8,877 bases of DNA from Planctomycetota bacterium (GTDB lineage: Bacteria > Planctomycetota > Phycisphaerae > Sedimentisphaerales > Anaerobacaceae). The DNA lies in the NCBI GenBank assembly GCA_017885385.1, contig JAFNGF010000119.1, positions 16,775-25,651 of the forward strand, in the 5' to 3' direction. The position numbers were made by a program, and so were the translations under genes. Below are positions 6,310 to 8,877 of this stretch, in pieces. Position 1 is the first letter of the stretch, and every line of letters starts with the position of its first letter. The notes beneath the pieces were generated by a model that did not search any database, was not told the origin of the DNA, and saw nothing but the letters and a program-made list of their open reading frames with translations.

Positions 6310-7236
6310 TTATACGTCACATAGGCGAACCGCCTGTCTTAAACTTTCCAGCGGGTCGCGGGTTGGAATAAACTCCTGCCCCACGTAGCCTGTATAGCCG
6401 GTCCTGGCGATCTCTTCCATGATGGGCTTGTAGTTAATCTCCTGACTGTCGTCCAGCTCGTTGCGACCGGGACTGCCGGCGGTATGGTAGTGGCCAATAT
6501 AGTCCTTATATTGTCGGATACGACCGATGATGTCACCATCCATTATCTGCACGTGATAGATGTCAAACAGCAGCTTCATTCTCGGCGAGCCAACCTGCTT
6601 GACGATTTCCATACAGTAGTCGGTGTGGTCGCCTTGATAGCCGGGATGGCCTTTCATCTCGACATCGACCCGGCTGTTGAGAATCTCCAGACAGAGGTTC
6701 ACCTTCTTTTTCTCGGCGTAGCCAATAATTTTTTTATAGCCGGCGACACAGTTCTTAATGCCCACGTCGTCTGGAATATCCTCGCGGAAGCCGGTGAACG
6801 TAATGACGCTGGGGAAGTTATGCTCGGCGCAGGCGTCGATGGCGTCACGCAGTTTTCCCAAGCACATATCCTGATACGCAGGGTTATTCATTCCCTTGTC
6901 AAAGCCGTGACTATTAGCAATGGCGCAGGCCAGGCCGTGCTCTTTCAGGATCGGCCAGTCCCGAGGTTCGACCAGCTCCACGCTTTTGCAGCCGAGCCGC
7001 CCGGCGATTCGGCAGGTCGTCTGCAGGTCCCAGTACTTCTGGAAGCACCAAGAGCAGATAGACTGGTTAATTTGGCCCTTAGTAACAGCCTGTGACACGC
7101 GTTTTTCTGTCGTACTGCAAGATGGAAGAGCCAGAGCGATGGCACTGCCGGCGCCTATTCCGGCGGCAACTCTGAGAACACTGCGCCGGCTGATGCGGTG
7201 CTGTTCGCGGCCATTTGACCGATAAATGGAGCTCAT
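6310..7236 (-). CDS. Tat-exported hydroxypyruvate isomerase-like TIM-barrel protein
   Basis: 308 residues of the sugar phosphate isomerase/epimerase (AP_endonuc_2/xylose-isomerase-like) superfamily, closest in pattern to hydroxypyruvate isomerase. The N-terminus has a twin-arginine signal (SRRSVLRVAAG, 16-26) and a hydrophobic stretch ending in LPSC (37-40), a possible but imperfect lipobox. In the barrel, LCLEILNSR (181-189) and VGQEFIP (285-291) carry the two Glu that match the catalytic pair of the Hyi family. LLFDIYHVQ (222-230), GHYHTAG (248-254) and GRNELDDSQEINY (257-269) carry likely metal and substrate ligands. ATG 7236 has AAAGGAGG 5 nt upstream and is preferred to TTG 7287, which lies in the putative -10 box. 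It is an intact enzyme by motif; the actual substrate is uncertain, since this superfamily is broad. Confidence 0.9.
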   Translation of the reverse strand: MSSIYRSNGREQHRISRRSVLRVAAGIGAGSAIALALPSCSTTEKRVSQAVTKGQINQSICSWCFQKYWDLQTTCRIAGRLGCKSVELVEPRDWPILKEHGLACAIANSHGFDKGMNNPAYQDMCLGKLRDAIDACAEHNFPSVITFTGFREDIPDDVGIKNCVAGYKKIIGYAEKKKVNLCLEILNSRVDVEMKGHPGYQGDHTDYCMEIVKQVGSPRMKLLFDIYHVQIMDGDIIGRIRQYKDYIGHYHTAGSPGRNELDDSQEINYKPIMEEIARTGYTGYVGQEFIPTRDPLESLRQAVRLCDV

Positions 7237-7241
7237 TTCAG

Positions 7242-7249
7242 CCTCCTTT
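7242..7249 (-). promoter_or_regulatory. Strong ribosome-binding site of the isomerase-like gene
   Basis: On the minus strand AAAGGAGG lies 5 nt before the ATG at 7236-7234, a near-ideal Shine-Dalgarno sequence that fixes the start. Confidence 0.85.
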
Positions 7250-7286
7250 CTGCCCGATAAAGTGTAGCCAACATAAGCAGATAACA

Positions 7287-7315
7287 ATTATAGGTCCTCG
7301 GCCGCCTAAAACCAA
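7287..7315 (-). promoter_or_regulatory. Candidate promoter of the isomerase-like gene
   Basis: On the minus strand TATAAT (7292-7287) is a perfect -10 box, with TTGGTT (7315-7310) as a weak -35 box 17 bp upstream. Transcription would start near 7280, leaving a leader of roughly 44 nt. Prediction from sequence only. Confidence 0.55.
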
Positions 7316-7322
7316 AGAAAAA

Positions 7323-7350
7323 AGCGGTGGCTAAATGTTTATCCGCCGCT
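7323..7350. repeat. GC stem-loop sharing a 12-mer with the 3469 region
   Basis: AGCGGTGG (7323-7330) pairs with CCGCCGCT (7343-7350) over 8 bp, including one G-T wobble, with a 12-nt loop. The segment TGTTTATCCGCC (7336-7347) is identical to 3469-3480. It lies upstream of both divergent promoters, and no T-run follows on either side. Confidence 0.45.
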
Positions 7351-7360
7351 CTTACGGGGG

Positions 7361-7386
7361 ATTTCGCCCCACGTTTCACGCGGGGT
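7361..7386 (-). repeat. Diverged copy of the hairpin repeat
   Basis: Twenty-three of 26 bases match the copy at 3670-3695. In minus-strand RNA it reads ACCCC, GCGU-GAA-ACGU, GGGGCG: the stem survives with one G-U wobble and the triloop is GAA as in the forward cluster. It ends 12 bp before the -35 box of the VCBS gene promoter, so it would not be part of that message. Confidence 0.65.
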
Positions 7387-7398
7387 CGGCATTTTCTC

Positions 7399-7428
7399 TT
7401 GACATTTTCCCACCAAATAAGGTACAAT
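7399..7428 (+). promoter_or_regulatory. Strong sigma70-type promoter of the VCBS/dockerin gene
   Basis: TTGACA (7399-7404), a perfect -35 box, is followed after 18 bp by TACAAT (7423-7428), which matches five of six -10 bases. Expected start near 7435, giving a leader of about 75 nt that includes the heptanucleotide array at 7459-7493. Confidence 0.7.
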
Positions 7429-7458
7429 TTCTAAGGTTCCAACAAGGATGGTGGGCCT

Positions 7459-7493
7459 CGAATTTTCGATTGTCAATTTTCGATTGTCAATTG
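7459..7493. repeat. Heptanucleotide tandem array (TCRATTK type)
   Basis: Five 7-bp units in a row: cgaattt, tcgattg, tcaattt, tcgattg, tcaattg. It lies inside the predicted leader of the VCBS gene and ends 5 bp before its GGAGG ribosome-binding site. The unit differs from that of the 508-563 array, but the period and the position just before a ribosome-binding site are the same. Confidence 0.75.
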
Positions 7494-7509
7494 CCGGTGG
7501 AGGTGCAAG

Positions 7510-8658
7510 ATGAAGCTTATGCTGCTAATGCTGACAGTTTCTGCTTTGATGCTGACTCCGCAGCAACTATCCGCATCGGTGCTAAATCTCGGCGCCGAGG
7601 AGCTTGTCCAGGCCAAAGGCTCCGACATCCAGGTGGCCGGTTATTCCGTGCCCTGCCTTGCGGACTGGAACAACGACGGCCTGGCGGACCTGGTCATCGG
7701 CGAAGGAGGTTCCGGCAGCTCGGGTAAGGTCTGCATCTACCTTAATGGCGGAACCAGCGCCGATCCACAATTTGCGGACCACTTCTACGCGCAGTCCAAA
7801 GGTGCTGATCTGACGGTCCCTGCTTCCGGTTGCCTGGGCTGCTTCCCGCGAGTGCTTGACTGGAATGCGGACGGGCGTAAAGACCTGCTCGTGGGACTGG
7901 GCGACGGAACCGTCAAAATCTATCTGAATACCGGCACCGATGAAAATCCCACGTTCGATTCCGGCACTAATATCCTGGTCAATGTCCCAGGTGCAACTCT
8001 GAATGTAGGCGCACGGGCGACCCCTACATTTGTAGATTGGAATAGCGACGGCATGAACGACTTGGTCGTTGGCGGACTTGACGGCAAAATACACATATAT
8101 CTTAACTGCGGCTGCGCCTGGCCTATCCCGGCGTTTTATTACGCAGTGCCCTTGGGGGACTTCGCCAAAGAAAATGACCAGGACCTGGTCGTGCCGTCGG
8201 CGCGCTCCAGCCCCGTTGTGCTCGACCTGGACGGCGACGGCAAAAAAGACCTGCTTACAGGCAACACCGAGGGCGAATTACTGCTCTACTGCAACGTCGG
8301 AACTAACGCCGAGCCGAAATTTTCCGGCTACTCGCTTGTCGAGTCAAACGGCGTCCCAATCAACCTTGCCGGCACGCCGCGTTCAAGACCGTTTGTGTGC
8401 GACTGGACGGGCGACGGCTACCTTGACGTGCTGGTCGGAGCAGGCGACGGGAAAGTACATCTTTATCAAAGTAAAGGCCAAGCAGGTGACATCGACAAGG
8501 ACTACGACGTGGACTTTATTGATTTTGCCTGGCTGAGCATTTTCTGGCAAAAAACCTCCTGCGGCAAATGCGCCGGAGCCGACCTTACCGGTGACGGCAA
8601 GGTTGACATCGGCGACCTGGCCGAACTGGCTGCAAACTGGCTGGCAGGCATCGAATAA
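7510..8658 (+). CDS. Secreted VCBS/FG-GAP repeat protein with C-terminal dockerin-type domain
   Basis: 382 residues. The signal peptide covers about 1-22 (cleavage near SAS). Five FG-GAP/VCBS repeats follow, each with a calcium-binding D-x-(N/D)-x-D-G-x-x-D loop and a 'DLLVG..DG.V.IYLN.G' strand pattern; the loops are at 52-61, 117-126, 177-186, 239-248 and 298-307, suggesting a propeller. After GDI (326) come two EF-hand-like dockerin half-repeats, at 327-338 (Tyr replaces the usual Gly) and 358-369, each followed by an 'L..W' helix. The domain arrangement is typical of extracellular planctomycete proteins; partner and ligand are unknown. GGAGG lies 6 nt before the ATG. No sorting signal follows the dockerin; the protein ends at LAGIE. 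Calcium binding is inferred from the loops. Confidence 0.92.
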   Translation: MKLMLLMLTVSALMLTPQQLSASVLNLGAEELVQAKGSDIQVAGYSVPCLADWNNDGLADLVIGEGGSGSSGKVCIYLNGGTSADPQFADHFYAQSKGADLTVPASGCLGCFPRVLDWNADGRKDLLVGLGDGTVKIYLNTGTDENPTFDSGTNILVNVPGATLNVGARATPTFVDWNSDGMNDLVVGGLDGKIHIYLNCGCAWPIPAFYYAVPLGDFAKENDQDLVVPSARSSPVVLDLDGDGKKDLLTGNTEGELLLYCNVGTNAEPKFSGYSLVESNGVPINLAGTPRSRPFVCDWTGDGYLDVLVGAGDGKVHLYQSKGQAGDIDKDYDVDFIDFAWLSIFWQKTSCGKCAGADLTGDGKVDIGDLAELAANWLAGIE

Positions 8659-8696
8659 CTCACACGGTGTACGCCCAAAAAATTTGCTCAATTCCC

Positions 8697-8726
8697 TTGC
8701 GTTGCCGCAACCCCCTGCGGTAAAAT
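8697..8726 (+). promoter_or_regulatory. Candidate promoter of the prepilin gene with a dyad in its spacer
   Basis: TTGCGT (8697-8702) and TAAAAT (8721-8726), 18 bp apart, form a plausible -35/-10 pair; the -10 matches five of six bases and the -35 only three. Between them CCGCA (8705-8709) and TGCGG (8716-8720) are an exact inverted repeat, and GTTGC-C-GCAAC (8701-8711) is a second overlapping palindrome. Either could be an operator. Confidence 0.45.
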
Positions 8727-8774
8727 AGTGGCAGGTACACATACTTGCCGAATGCATCATCTCTAAAAGGAAAG

Positions 8775-8849
8775 ATGTCGGTTAAGCAAACTCCTTTTTT
8801 GAGGGAGAAGGAGCGGCATCGGCCATGCGGAAAAAAGGTTTTACGTTAA
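8775..8849 (+). CDS. Possible 24-codon leader ORF overlapping the prepilin start
   Basis: ATG 8775 with AAAGG 4 nt upstream opens a 24-codon frame, beginning MSVKQTPFLREKER and rich in basic residues, that stops at TAA 8847-8849, about 22 nt inside the prepilin gene in another frame. I recognise no protein family in it. If translated it would pass through the hairpin that covers the prepilin ribosome-binding site. It could equally be a chance ORF; there is no evidence beyond start, ribosome-binding site and position. Confidence 0.25.
   Translation: MSVKQTPFLREKERHRPCGKKVLR
8791..8813 (+). promoter_or_regulatory. Hairpin pairing the prepilin ribosome-binding site
   Basis: CTCCTT (8791-8796) is exactly complementary to AAGGAG (8808-8813), the best Shine-Dalgarno sequence before the prepilin ATG (spacing 11 nt), with an 11-nt loop. 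If formed in the mRNA it would limit initiation on the prepilin. Confidence 0.45.
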
Positions 8850-8877
8850 TAGAGCTTCTGGTCGTGATTGCCATTAT
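8825..8877 (+). CDS. Prepilin-type N-terminal methylation domain protein (3' end missing)
   Basis: Only the first 17 codons lie in the window. They read MRKKG, then FTLIELLVVIAI, the type IV prepilin / type II pseudopilin leader. Prepilin peptidase would cut between Gly5 and Phe6 and methylate Phe6; Glu10 is the conserved Glu at mature position 5. Planctomycetes carry many such proteins, including DUF1559-type and general secretion pseudopilins; which kind this is cannot be told because the C-terminal part is missing. It starts 166 bp after the VCBS gene, with its own candidate promoter. Confidence 0.93.
   Translation, partial: MRKKGFTLIELLVVIAI

Overview
This window most likely comes from a planctomycete, and within that group probably a Phycisphaerae or Sedimentisphaerales-like bacterium. 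This is inferred from gene content and style: a VCBS/FG-GAP protein ending in a dockerin-type EF-hand pair, a PQQ-propeller protein opening with a DWPHWRGP motif, a Tat-exported hydroxypyruvate-isomerase-like TIM barrel, and a prepilin with the FTLIELLVVIAI start. No rRNA, tRNA or other phylogenetic marker is present, so the placement is not proven.

Left block (1-4879, + strand): a GldA/GldF/GldG-type ABC exporter cluster. It holds the C-terminal part of an ATPase (cut by the window edge), an ABC-2 permease, a large membrane-anchored GldG-family auxiliary protein and a DUF4340 protein. The four are collinear and probably act together at the inner membrane; the substrate is unknown. The last gene is separated from the rest by 245 bp of hairpin-forming repeats that seem to supply it with its own promoter and a structured leader.

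Middle (4959-7236): a secreted PQQ-type beta-propeller protein on + faces a Tat-signal sugar isomerase/epimerase-like protein on -. They converge with a gap of 31 bp and no convincing terminator between them.

Right block (7237-8877): a 273-bp divergent intergenic region has a sigma70-like promoter for each direction, a GC hairpin, another copy of the hairpin repeat and a heptanucleotide array. It is followed by the secreted VCBS/dockerin protein and then the first 17 codons of a type IV pilin-like gene that runs off the right edge.

The most interesting material is not protein-coding. (i) A 29-nt hairpin repeat of pattern GAACCCC-N4-RAA-N4'-GGGGCTAAATA occurs in both orientations at two loci, and its stems vary in a pairing-preserving way. 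(ii) Two intergenic stretches are built from degenerate 7-bp units directly before ribosome-binding sites. (iii) Two leaders fold their Shine-Dalgarno sequences into hairpins. No CRISPR, insertion sequence, phage or defence genes were seen.
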